Shown: one piece after another, positions 56,607 through 64,000 of the stretch
How positions within the stretch are numbered: the stretch's first letter is position 1
How the letters are laid out: each line of letters opens with the position of its first letter
Assembly: GCA_009993955.1 (NCBI GenBank)
Contig: JAACSL010000010.1
Coordinates: forward strand, 1-64,000
Direction: 5' to 3'
Length of the DNA: 64,000 nt
Source of the DNA: Paraglaciecola sp.
GTDB lineage: Bacteria; Pseudomonadota; Gammaproteobacteria; Enterobacterales; Alteromonadaceae
The notes under the pieces: model-generated
Told to the model about the DNA's origin: nothing
Database searches by the model: none
What the model saw: only the letters and a program-made list of their open reading frames with translations
Translations under genes and position numbers: made by a program

Positions 56607-57391
56607 ACACCACAAACTGCGCAGTGAGGATCTTTCACTAAGCTAAAGCTATGCCACTGCGCTTCTAAGGCGTCAAACATCAGTAGACGATTATTGATAC
56701 TCTGGCCAAAGTTGCAGAGTATTTTAATGCTTTCAAGCGCCTGCATTGCCCCAATAATACCAACTAAAGGCGCCATCACCCCCGCCTCCATGCAACTGAG
56801 TTGTTGCTCGCCTAAGTGCGCACTTAAACATTGGTAACAAGCATGCTCTGGCCCGGGCATGAAGCAATAGATCTGCGCTTCCATGCGAATGGCCGCGCCA
56901 CTTACCAAAGGTAGCTTAGCCCTCTGACACAAGCGATTGAGTTGCTGGCGAGTCGCCAGATTATCACTGCAATCAAGCACCAAATCATGCAGCTGCAACT
57001 GTTCGCTTAACTGCTCATCGTTCAGGCGATATTCAATGGTATGCAGCTGGGTTTGACTGTTTAACCCTTGCAAGCTGGTTTTGGCAGACAAGGTTTTAAA
57101 CTCACCAATGCGCTGCTCGTTATGCAGAATTTGGCGCTGCAAGTTACTCCGTTCTACTTTGTCATCATCAACCAAGGTCAATACACCAAGCCCCGCCGCA
57201 ACCAAATATTGCGCCGCTGCACAACCTAAGCCACCAACACCAATCATCAGCACCCGACTCGCCAACAAGCGTTCTTGTTTATCTAAGTCAAAACCATTGA
57301 GCATGATTTGGCGGCTGTAGCGTAATGCTTGTTCGGTGCTGAGCGCTTGGACTGGAGTGTTTAATCTTGGTGTCGGGTGAGACGTTGACAT
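56603..57391 (-). CDS. moeB: MoeB/ThiF-type adenylyltransferase
   Basis: A 262-residue E1-like enzyme starting at ATG 57391; a TTG three codons upstream also opens the frame. Features: ATP loop IGVGGLGCAAAQYLVAAG, DDDKVERSNLQRQILH, the ADP-binding DCSDNLATRQQLN, zinc ligands CYQC and CAVC, and a Cys-containing crossover SCMEAGVMAPLVG. It adenylates the C-terminus of MoaD or ThiS. The conserved catalytic-type loop fits MoeB best. moaD, moaE and moeA are not in the window. Confidence 0.88.
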   Translation of the reverse strand: MSTSHPTPRLNTPVQALSTEQALRYSRQIMLNGFDLDKQERLLASRVLMIGVGGLGCAAAQYLVAAGLGVLTLVDDDKVERSNLQRQILHNEQRIGEFKTLSAKTSLQGLNSQTQLHTIEYRLNDEQLSEQLQLHDLVLDCSDNLATRQQLNRLCQRAKLPLVSGAAIRMEAQIYCFMPGPEHACYQCLSAHLGEQQLSCMEAGVMAPLVGIIGAMQALESIKILCNFGQSINNRLLMFDALEAQWHSFSLVKDPHCAVCGV

Positions 57392-57648
57392 AAAATACAA
57401 TCGCCAAAATACAGGGTGGCCGTTTTTGTATCACTTGCCATAAAAAACAACAAGCCCAGCTTTCCCACAAAAAACTAACCTAGGTGCCCAGCTCGGCGTT
57501 TGCCCCTAATGCTAGAGGCATAAGCCAATAACCGCTATTACCTAATGTGTGTATCCATTAAATTGGCAAAACCCATAGGTAAGAGGTGGCTGTATCGCCG
57601 TTATTTGCTCAACAATTGAGCATTTGCACAATGTGATGGGATTAGCCG

Positions 57649-57676
57649 TTGCAAAGCCAGCGAAAATAAGTAAACT
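57649..57676 (+). promoter_or_regulatory. Promoter of tRNA-Pro
   Basis: TTGCAA (57649-57654), a 16-bp spacer, then TAAACT (57671-57676), followed by a GC-rich GCGCG discriminator before the tRNA at 57690. Its architecture resembles that of the initiator-tRNA promoter. Confidence 0.6.
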
Positions 57677-57689
57677 GCGCGTCTTCGGT

Positions 57690-57766
<77 letters not shown>

Positions 57767-57929
57767 ATTAATCTTCTCCCCACAAATTTCTCATTTTAAA
57801 GTCTGAATCAGATTGAAACTAACCGATGACATCAGCGCCAAGAAGTCATGGCTGTTTCACAAGCTTGTCAAAAAATAGTAATACATCGCGGATCAATCGT
57901 TTTCCCCATCGATCCGCAAGCACTTGTGC

Positions 57930-58892
57930 TTAGCCCACTTTGGGTTTAAACATCCCGTGCATAGTCATCCAGTCAACAAAAGCGTTAAACCAACCAGTAC
58001 TTGTAGTGTCTTTTGGATACATGCCAAAACCGTGGCCGCCTTGTTCGTAGTAATGAAACTCGACGGGTTTATTTGCCGCGCGCCAGCTTTCGATAAGACC
58101 GAAGCCGCTAGAAGCAAAAAACGGATCGTCGGCAGCAAGGGCAACAAACAGTGGTGGTGCGTCTTTTGGCACATCCACCGCCATGAGCGGGCCATAGACG
58201 TTGCCAATAAATGCGGGCTTGGCGTCTACGCCCTCAAGTGCAGTGGCCATGGTCAACATGGCACCGGCTGAAAAACCCACCATGCCGATACGATCTGTGT
58301 CGATTTTCCACTCTTCGGATCGGCTTCGAATGAGGGCAAAGGCGGCACGAGCATCTTCAAGTTGCGGGGCTATTCTTGTTTTCATTTCTTCCGGTGTGGG
58401 GCGCGGTGGCTGTGCACCAGGCTGATTAAAACGAGCTGCCATTGCCGCCTCAAAATCTATAAGCTTTTCCGCCGTTTGGTTCAAGCGGTATTTCAGCACG
58501 AAGGCAGCAATGCCCTTGTCTGCCAGAGCGCGAGCCACGTCCCACCCTTCATTTTCCATGGATAAAGAAAAGAAACCACCACCTGGAGCAACAATAACGG
58601 CGGCGCCACTTGCCTTAGCTGGATCAGGCAAAAAAGGCGTAAGCGTCGCAACCGTAACGTTACGCGCGAATTGTTTTCCATATTGTCTATGCCATGATTC
58701 TTGCGTCTTGGCACCAGGTAAGCTTGGTGTGCCAATTTCTATTGCATTGGGTTGATCAGGGGTAACAATGGCAATCGATTCAGCACTGTCCTGAGCACAC
58801 AAGGGTGCAGATAGAACAAAAAACGCTGAAAGCGCAGCGGCTCTGAGTGGGCGCAAGCGTGCCAATAATTCAGTTGTATGTATGTTATTCAT
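57930..58892 (-). CDS. Secreted alpha/beta-hydrolase, BD-FAE/acetyl-esterase-like
   Basis: A 320-residue protein using the ATG at 58892 with AAGGAAA ten bases upstream. A signal peptide ends near PLCAQD. The oxyanion block VIVAPGGGFFSLS, the nucleophile elbow MVGFSAGAM, an Asp in ALAADDPFF and a His in EQGGHGFGM form a complete catalytic set. Such enzymes remove acyl groups from xylan or other glycans, among other roles. It is downstream of and close to the DUF1080 gene on the same strand, so it may form a small operon with it. Confidence 0.85.
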   Translation of the reverse strand: MNNIHTTELLARLRPLRAAALSAFFVLSAPLCAQDSAESIAIVTPDQPNAIEIGTPSLPGAKTQESWHRQYGKQFARNVTVATLTPFLPDPAKASGAAVIVAPGGGFFSLSMENEGWDVARALADKGIAAFVLKYRLNQTAEKLIDFEAAMAARFNQPGAQPPRPTPEEMKTRIAPQLEDARAAFALIRSRSEEWKIDTDRIGMVGFSAGAMLTMATALEGVDAKPAFIGNVYGPLMAVDVPKDAPPLFVALAADDPFFASSGFGLIESWRAANKPVEFHYYEQGGHGFGMYPKDTTSTGWFNAFVDWMTMHGMFKPKVG

Positions 58893-59032
58893 AAAATCGT
58901 TTCCTTTTTCATTGTTTTTCACCAGAACACGCCTAAGCCATTAGCCATTAACCATTAACATGCACTAATTGAACGTTGATTCCTGCCCTAGCCCACAAGC
59001 AAATATTGTTGTTTCAATGTCAGCGTTTTACT

Positions 59033-59911
59033 TTACCCGCCCTCGCTAAACAAACCTGTGTATTGCGCTGGCAAAGATGCTAGAGCTTTGATTTCTATCT
59101 GTTTGTAGAACACTTCTGCGGCTTCGCTTTGTAGTTGAATCTTTCCTTCCACTAACGGTTTGTTTATACCATCGTCGAGGTAGCGAGAGTTTTTGAGTAC
59201 CATAACCACCTGCCCATTAACGATGTGCAAACTTTGACCCTCAAAGCAAATTAACTCTAGGGTGTTCCACTGGCCAAAGGGTTTTTCGGCGTTTTCTTTG
59301 CGCATGACAAACCCATTGATTGCCTCACCCTTGCCCACTTTGATAAAGGGCTGAGTTTCGTCGGCTACCGGATTCATGATGTATTCGGGAGGGTAAGCAC
59401 GAATGTCAATGGCCGAGGAAGCTTGTTGCCAATAATCGCCGATGTGACCACGCATGATCTGAAATTCTTGAGATAACATCCAAGAGCGGTAATATTCCTG
59501 ACCATGCTCACCTATGGCATGATACAAAATACCACTGTCGCGCAGCATATTTTCACGGGGTGGCCATTTTTTCTGTCCCCAGCGAAACTTGAGACGCAAG
59601 TGATAGTTGCGATAGCTCTCTTTGCTGGTTACGGCACCATAGATTTCACCTGACACCCTAAGGACGGGCTGGCCATCCTCTTGTGACACGGTAAAAACCT
59701 GATAGGTATCATTGCCCGTATTTAGCCCAATGGGGGGAATGGCATTGCCATTTTCATCTAGGGGCATACTACCGTCGTAGCTTTCTTTGTGTTTGTAACT
59801 TAAATAGGTGTCCCATTGGCTAAGTGATGGGTCTAACAAGGACTGCCATTGTGCGCCGAGGGCAGGCAAACTCAAACAACTCAACAGGGCATAAAAACAG
59901 GCTAATCTCAT
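59033..59911 (-). CDS. Secreted DUF1080 (3-keto-disaccharide hydrolase-like) protein
   Basis: A 292-residue protein with signal peptide (ends near SLPALGAQ) and a concanavalin-like fold typical of DUF1080: QWQSLLDPSLSQWDTYL at the start, NYHLRLKFRWGQKKWPP, then LYHAIGEHGQEYYRSWMLSQEFQIM. Family members cleave 3-keto-glycosides in some systems. Substrate is not known here. It is 140 bp upstream of the esterase-like gene on the same strand. Confidence 0.85.
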   Translation of the reverse strand: MRLACFYALLSCLSLPALGAQWQSLLDPSLSQWDTYLSYKHKESYDGSMPLDENGNAIPPIGLNTGNDTYQVFTVSQEDGQPVLRVSGEIYGAVTSKESYRNYHLRLKFRWGQKKWPPRENMLRDSGILYHAIGEHGQEYYRSWMLSQEFQIMRGHIGDYWQQASSAIDIRAYPPEYIMNPVADETQPFIKVGKGEAINGFVMRKENAEKPFGQWNTLELICFEGQSLHIVNGQVVMVLKNSRYLDDGINKPLVEGKIQLQSEAAEVFYKQIEIKALASLPAQYTGLFSEGG

Positions 59912-60067
59912 GGCGAAAATTCTGTATATAACACGTTAAACTTTATTAACATTGTTATTTGCACCCTGTCATCTATTACCGTGTTGTAATGAAAATTCAT
60001 AAGCTTAGAAACAACTTACATGCTGCATTCACTGCCTGAGCCAAACACTGACTGGCTGATGATAAGA

Positions 60068-60112
60068 CTTATGCTAGGACAATTTTAGCTAGAACAACTT
60101 ATGTTAGGACAA
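60068..60112. repeat. Three tandem 15-bp repeats in the GGDEF-DUF1080 gap
   Basis: CTTATGCTAGGACAA, TTTTAGCTAGAACAA and CTTATGTTAGGACAA lie head to tail at 60068, 60083 and 60098. Units 1 and 3 differ by one base. They lie about 35 bp past the end of the interrupted EAL gene and 157 bp before the DUF1080 start. They could be protein-binding direct repeats or a small tandem expansion. Confidence 0.7.
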
Positions 60113-60146
60113 GGGCGGGATGATGGCGGGTACAGGCCGACAAACG

Positions 60147-62063
60147 TCAGCCCAAATTACTGTTATTTGATTCTTGATGCTTTGTCAAAAACGCTGACAA
60201 TTCGTCACCGGGCACTGGTTTTGACCAATAATAACCTTGGCCAATATTACATCCGAGTGAGGTTAACTTATTGAGTGTGGATTCGTCTTCTATCCCTTCT
60301 GCCACTGTTTTCATCCCCATGCTTTTGGCCATGTTAATGATTGCCGTAACAAGGGGGTCATCTTGTGTTGAAACACACAGTGACGTGATAAAAGAGCGAT
60401 CAATTTTAAGTTTGCTGGCGTTAAAATTACGCAGATAGCTGAGATTGGAATAACCCGTACCAAAATCATCAATCGCAATAGACACACCTAACTGACTCAA
60501 GGCAGCCAGTTGTTGTTTTATTTGCTCGGTTTCGTCAATTAACAACGATTCTGTCAGTTCTAACTCTAAGGCATCAGGGGCAAGGCCGGCTTTTTGCAGC
60601 GCTTCTTTTACAATGTCATGCAGTTCACCTTCTTTGAACTGCATCACTGACAAGTTCACAGCAACACGCAGTTAACTAAAGCCTAAACGACGTTGCGCCG
60701 CACAAAACAAACAGGCTTCTTCGATAACCCATCGCCCAATTTCAATAATTAAACCACTGCTTTCGGCTAGCGGAATGAATTGCACTGGCGGGATCATGCT
60801 GCCATCGGCTTGCGGCCAGCGCAACAGGGCTTCAACCGTGGTAATGGCATGGCTATCTAGGTTTACCATAGGTTGATAATACAGTTCGAATTGCCGAGTG
60901 GTTTGTGCTGCGCGGAGCAGCTGTAGCAACTTAAATTTATCATCACTGGCTTTTTCTAAATTTTCATCATAGTAGTGATAGGTATTGCGGCCATTTTGCT
61001 TAGCTTGATACATGGCAATGTCAGCTCTGCGGCACAGTTGCTTAAAATTGGTGCCATCTTTGGGTGCGCAAGCGATGCCAATCGAAGCGGATATGACAAT
61101 TTGATTTTGTAAAATTTCAAACTCTTTTTCACACTGTTTGATCAGCGTTTCTGCCAGTACGTTAAGTTGTTCGCTACCCTCTTGAGTAGGTACCAAAATC
61201 AAAAATTCATCACCACCAAAGCGAATAATGTACTGCTTTTCTTGTAATGTATTTTTGAGCCGAAGGGCTAATTTCTCCAATAACAGGTCGCCAGCCGCAT
61301 GCCCCAATACATCGTTAACTGGCTTAAAGTTGTCTAAATCGACAAACAATAAGGCAAGGTTTTGTTTATTGCGCTGGCATTCAGCTAAACATTGTACAAA
61401 CAACACTTCACCATAAAATCGATTGGGTAAACGCGTTAAGGGATCGTGATGAGCAATATGTTGCAGTTCCACTTGGCTTTGTTGCACTTTGGCATTTTCT
61501 TGCTGCAGCGATAACATCAGGCGTTTTATATCCCGCACCAAGATATAAACACTGAATCCGGTCACTACAAAAATAACCACAATAAACACCAAATGCGCCC
61601 AGCTCGCAGTGGGCACATGGGGAACAATGGTGCCACTTAGGGTCAGCCAGGCCACAGACACACACAGAGTAATAACAAAACCAAGCACTGATAGAAAGAG
61701 ACCCACTCCCCCTAAAATAGCCGAAAAAATCAAGAGCCCAGGGTAACCCAAAACCGACAAATCAAATAAGCCCGCACCGGTAACTTGCAGCGCAAATAAC
61801 ATCAGCGCCATTGCACCTATGAGAGTGTAAGCCGAGAGCAATGAACGATGTTTAAAGGCAAAAGCCAAGGCGACAACCAAAAAAAACAAGCCAACAGAAA
61901 AAATATGAACAGTAAAACCTCTGGCCACCAACAACGAGGCGATTAAGCCAATGGCTGTGACCACACATATTTGCATGAGACGAAAACGTCGGATTTCGAT
62001 GAAAGCATCGTTAGATGCCACAGTCTGAGATGCGATAACAGGGGAGAATTTGCTTGAGGCCAT
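60147..62063 (-). pseudogene. GGDEF-EAL membrane protein interrupted by one in-frame stop
   Basis: The upstream part (60672-62063, 463 codons) has about five N-terminal membrane helices (about 30-180), a GGDEF domain with intact FGGDEF, and the start of an EAL domain (VEALLRW). An in-frame TAA at 60672-60674 follows LGFS; the frame then continues unbroken as LRVAVNLSVMQF and through ELELTESLLID, IDDFGTGYSNLSYL, KIDRSF, VAEGIE and QGYYWSKP to 60147. Without the stop it would be 638 residues. A single base change (for example a Q or other sense codon to TAA) explains it. Such proteins make or degrade cyclic di-GMP. As read, the EAL half is lost unless re-initiated at the GTG near 60659. Confidence 0.88.
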
Positions 62064-62166
62064 CGGCTAACCTTTCTTGTGATTCTCTTCACTTTATCGC
62101 GAAAAGCAGCGTAAGCAAAGCAGTATGCAACGTGCCAAAAAGCAGCAGTTAAACAATGGTTTAATT

Positions 62167-62180
62167 GTTTAGATCTAAAC
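62167..62180. promoter_or_regulatory. Perfect 14-bp palindrome in the GGDEF-EAL / binding-protein gap
   Basis: GTTTAGATCTAAAC is fully self-complementary. It is in the 194-bp divergent gap, about 104 bp before the GGDEF-EAL start and 78 bp before the binding-protein start. Candidate operator. Confidence 0.5.
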
Positions 62181-62196
62181 AGATTGGGCAATAGGA

Positions 62197-62215
62197 TTGC
62201 TTATTAAATAAGCAA
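62197..62215. promoter_or_regulatory. Perfect 19-bp palindrome in the same divergent gap
   Basis: TTGCTTATT-A-AATAAGCAA is a perfect dyad with 9-bp arms, 43 bp before the binding-protein GTG. Together with the 14-bp palindrome at 62167 it suggests a regulated divergent promoter. It could alternatively act as an RNA hairpin. Confidence 0.5.
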
Positions 62216-62257
62216 CCACTAGAGTAAGAGCACCATGTCTATTACTCCGTTTAAATA

Positions 62258-63046
62258 GTGAATATTGATAGATATCACCGACAAAGAGTTTTAACGCTGT
62301 TTTTCACCGCATTAACTGCGCTCCCTATGGCGTTTAGCGTCGGGGCGTATGAGTGTCCAAAATTAAAAGTAGCGGGGCCCGATCAATGGAGCCCAAACAG
62401 TTATTTCGACAGCCAATCCAAACAACATGAAGGCTTAGGTTATGCCCTTTTGCAAACCATCAGCGAAAAACAGCACATTCCTTACCAAATTCTGACTAAC
62501 TTGCCTTGGAAACGTGTGCTCAAGTACAGCCAAGAAGGTAAGATCGATTTAATAGTCGCCATTTATCAAAGTGCCGAGCGCGAGAGTTTTATTGAGTTCA
62601 GTGCCCCCTACTTCACTAATGACATTAAGATTTACGTGCGTAAAGGGCGTGAATTTACCTTCAATTCACTCCCTGACCTGCTTGGTAAAAAAGGTTTGTT
62701 TCCAGCAGGAGCCAGTTATGGCGACGAATTCGATAACTTCGCCACACAGCTTGATTTAGAAGGGAAAACAGAAATCGACGAGTTGTTTTTATATCTCACT
62801 CGCAACACGGCTGACTACGCCATTCAAGAGTACAATCGTGCACAAGTTTATATTCAAGACAATCAGCTGCAACACGATATTGTCGCGCTACCAAAATCGT
62901 TAGTAGAAGCACCGGTAAGAATGGGTTTCAGCCTTGCCGGTGACTGTACTGGCTTACTCACTAAATTCAAACAAGAATTGACACGCATGCGCACCAGTGG
63001 GGAATTGAGGGCACTACAAGCAACCTATAAATCAACGGCCCCCTAA
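62258..63046 (+). CDS. Periplasmic solute-binding protein, SBP_bac_3 type
   Basis: A 262-residue protein starting at GTG, with a signal peptide ending near GAYECPK. It has the bacterial extracellular solute-binding family 3 layout: LKVAGPDQWSPNSYFD, GLGYALLQTISEKQ, LPWKRVLKYSQEGKIDLIVA and YFTNDIKIYVRKG. No ABC permease genes are nearby, so it may serve as a sensor input. It diverges from a GGDEF-EAL gene, which fits signalling. No Shine-Dalgarno is obvious; a TAG stops the upstream ATG frame. Confidence 0.83.
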   Translation: MNIDRYHRQRVLTLFFTALTALPMAFSVGAYECPKLKVAGPDQWSPNSYFDSQSKQHEGLGYALLQTISEKQHIPYQILTNLPWKRVLKYSQEGKIDLIVAIYQSAERESFIEFSAPYFTNDIKIYVRKGREFTFNSLPDLLGKKGLFPAGASYGDEFDNFATQLDLEGKTEIDELFLYLTRNTADYAIQEYNRAQVYIQDNQLQHDIVALPKSLVEAPVRMGFSLAGDCTGLLTKFKQELTRMRTSGELRALQATYKSTAP

Positions 63047-63059
63047 CATGCTGAGCAAG

Positions 63060-64000
63060 CTACAATTTAATGAAAATTCTTCGCTGATATAACCAGTGTG
63101 CAAGCAGGTAAAACAGCCCCACGAATAACAAAGCAAACGCTAAGGAAGCATTTTTATCTGACAACAGCGCCTGCAGATTTTGATAGATAAAACGTTGGAC
63201 ATTCATCGACTGACCTTGGCTGTCTAGCCATACCACTGAGCGCAATGTGATAGATAACAACGCTGCTAGTACATAGATAAACAAGGGATTGCTGCCATAA
63301 ATTTGCGCCCATGCAAAACCACGTCGTAGCCCGATAACGTCATACACACCAATGATGGCGGCTAACAATAACCAAGCAAAACCAGCCGTCAGCAGCACAT
63401 AACTGCTTGTCCACAAGGGTTTATTCACTGGCAGATAGGCATGCCACAGCCAAGCCATAGCCAAGGCCAATAAACCCCAAATTAACAAGGTATGCGCTTG
63501 GGATCTCGCCTGAGTCAGGTGGTTGAGTTGAGCACTGGTTAGGTAGCCTAGCAGCACGGTTGATACCGCTGGCAAACAACTTAGCAATCCTTCTGGATCA
63601 AATGCCACCCCAAAACCTTGATACAGATGCCCTGCACCAAACAGCAACATGTCCACACTGCGCACGATATTGCCTTCTAAGGTATAAGGCTCAGCCACTA
63701 CATTTAACAAAGCCCAATAACCCAGCAATATCACTACGTTTAGTAACCACAATTGCCGCAAAGAAAGCCAGCATATCAAGATGGCAGCCAGTCCATAACA
63801 CAGGGCAATACGCTGCAATACCCCCATAATTCGCCAACTGTCAGCGCTGTGATTAAATGGAATTACATGCAGCAAAAAGCCGATTAAAAACAACAAGGTG
63901 GTGCGTTTGGCTATTTTAAACCAAGGCACCTCATGGCTATGTCCGACGCCCTTGTGTGCAAAGCTTGCCATGGAATAAAACATGGCGGCGCCAACGATGA
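63060..64000 (-). CDS. NagX/HGSNAT-like membrane acyltransferase, partial at window edge
   Basis: The C-terminal 307 residues or more of a multi-helix protein. The reading frame stays open to the window edge, so the true start lies beyond 64000. About eight membrane helices are visible, with the family blocks RILGVLQRIALCYG-like (RIMGVLQRIALCYGLAA), FDPEGLLSCLPAVSTVLLGYL and NPLFIYVLA. The family includes heparan-alpha-glucosaminide N-acetyltransferase and bacterial NagX, found in chitin/GlcNAc clusters. Substrate is not determined here. It is convergent with the binding-protein gene across 13 bp. Confidence 0.85.
   Translation of the reverse strand, partial: IVGAAMFYSMASFAHKGVGHSHEVPWFKIAKRTTLLFLIGFLLHVIPFNHSADSWRIMGVLQRIALCYGLAAILICWLSLRQLWLLNVVILLGYWALLNVVAEPYTLEGNIVRSVDMLLFGAGHLYQGFGVAFDPEGLLSCLPAVSTVLLGYLTSAQLNHLTQARSQAHTLLIWGLLALAMAWLWHAYLPVNKPLWTSSYVLLTAGFAWLLLAAIIGVYDVIGLRRGFAWAQIYGSNPLFIYVLAALLSITLRSVVWLDSQGQSMNVQRFIYQNLQALLSDKNASLAFALLFVGLFYLLAHWLYQRRIFIKL

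Overview
The window looks like a chromosomal segment of a marine gammaproteobacterium, most likely an Alteromonadales/Alteromonadaceae member. This is inferred from gene content and protein style, not from a marker search. It is moderate in GC, has a rimP-nusA-infB-rbfA-truB block with gammaproteobacterial proteins, and carries three TonB-dependent receptors (TBDRs) and two polysaccharide-utilisation loci. No insertion sequence, integrase, phage gene or CRISPR array was seen.

Layout. (1) 486-2669: a FAN1-type VRR-NUC nuclease fused to a DnaQ-like exonuclease. (2) 2884-13224: a uronic-acid glycan locus. A minus-strand GH105 / GH2 / beta-helix operon diverges from a TBDR followed by uxuA. (3) 13258-19443: truB, rbfA, infB, nusA and rimP, read leftward from a strong promoter at 19721-19749 through a structured leader of about 270 nt. 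(4) 19755-22000: a zinc-type dehydrogenase and a rimK broken by a one-base deletion. (5) 22019-25131: a compact MscS / soluble MgtE-N+CBS / MgtE operon. (6) 25218-28536: flavin-dependent halogenase-like protein, SapC-like protein and JmjC-type cupin. (7) 28695-43229: a beta-1,3-glucan (laminarin-type) locus with TBDR, GH16 lipoprotein carrying four tandem modules, GH3 lipoprotein, MFS sugar transporter, GH1, GPH-type transporter and a LacI regulator. Three LacI-type operators lie at 34999, 35248 and 39320. (8) 43532-43721: two identical initiator tRNA genes with a clear promoter and terminator. (9) 43890-48825: phhB, a third TBDR, a MaoC hydratase and a LysR regulator. (10) 48872-55760: a beta-CASP metallo-hydrolase, then rhodanese and YgaP-like membrane protein genes divergent from a BigR/SqrR-like ArsR regulator, an RND pump and its adaptor. 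A 36-bp near-perfect palindrome sits between the divergent genes. (11) 55827-64000: polysaccharide deacetylase, a MoeB/ThiF enzyme, tRNA-Pro(GGG), an esterase-like hydrolase, a DUF1080 protein, a GGDEF-EAL gene cut by one in-frame stop, a periplasmic solute-binding protein, and a NagX-like membrane acyltransferase running off the right edge.

How it fits together. In the laminarin-type locus the GH16 lipoprotein would cut polymer at the surface, the TBDR import oligosaccharides, GH3 release glucose in the periplasm for the MFS carrier, and the GPH carrier bring in disaccharides for cytoplasmic GH1, with LacI sensing the sugar. In the uronate locus GH105 and GH2 would release (unsaturated) uronic acids and UxuA would feed mannonate toward 2-keto-3-deoxygluconate. 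The most novel-looking units are the ArsR-controlled rhodanese/YgaP/RND set, with its 36-bp operator candidate, and the MscS/MgtE-like/MgtE operon. Two single-nucleotide lesions (rimK, GGDEF-EAL) in otherwise intact genes are either real gene loss or sequence errors.
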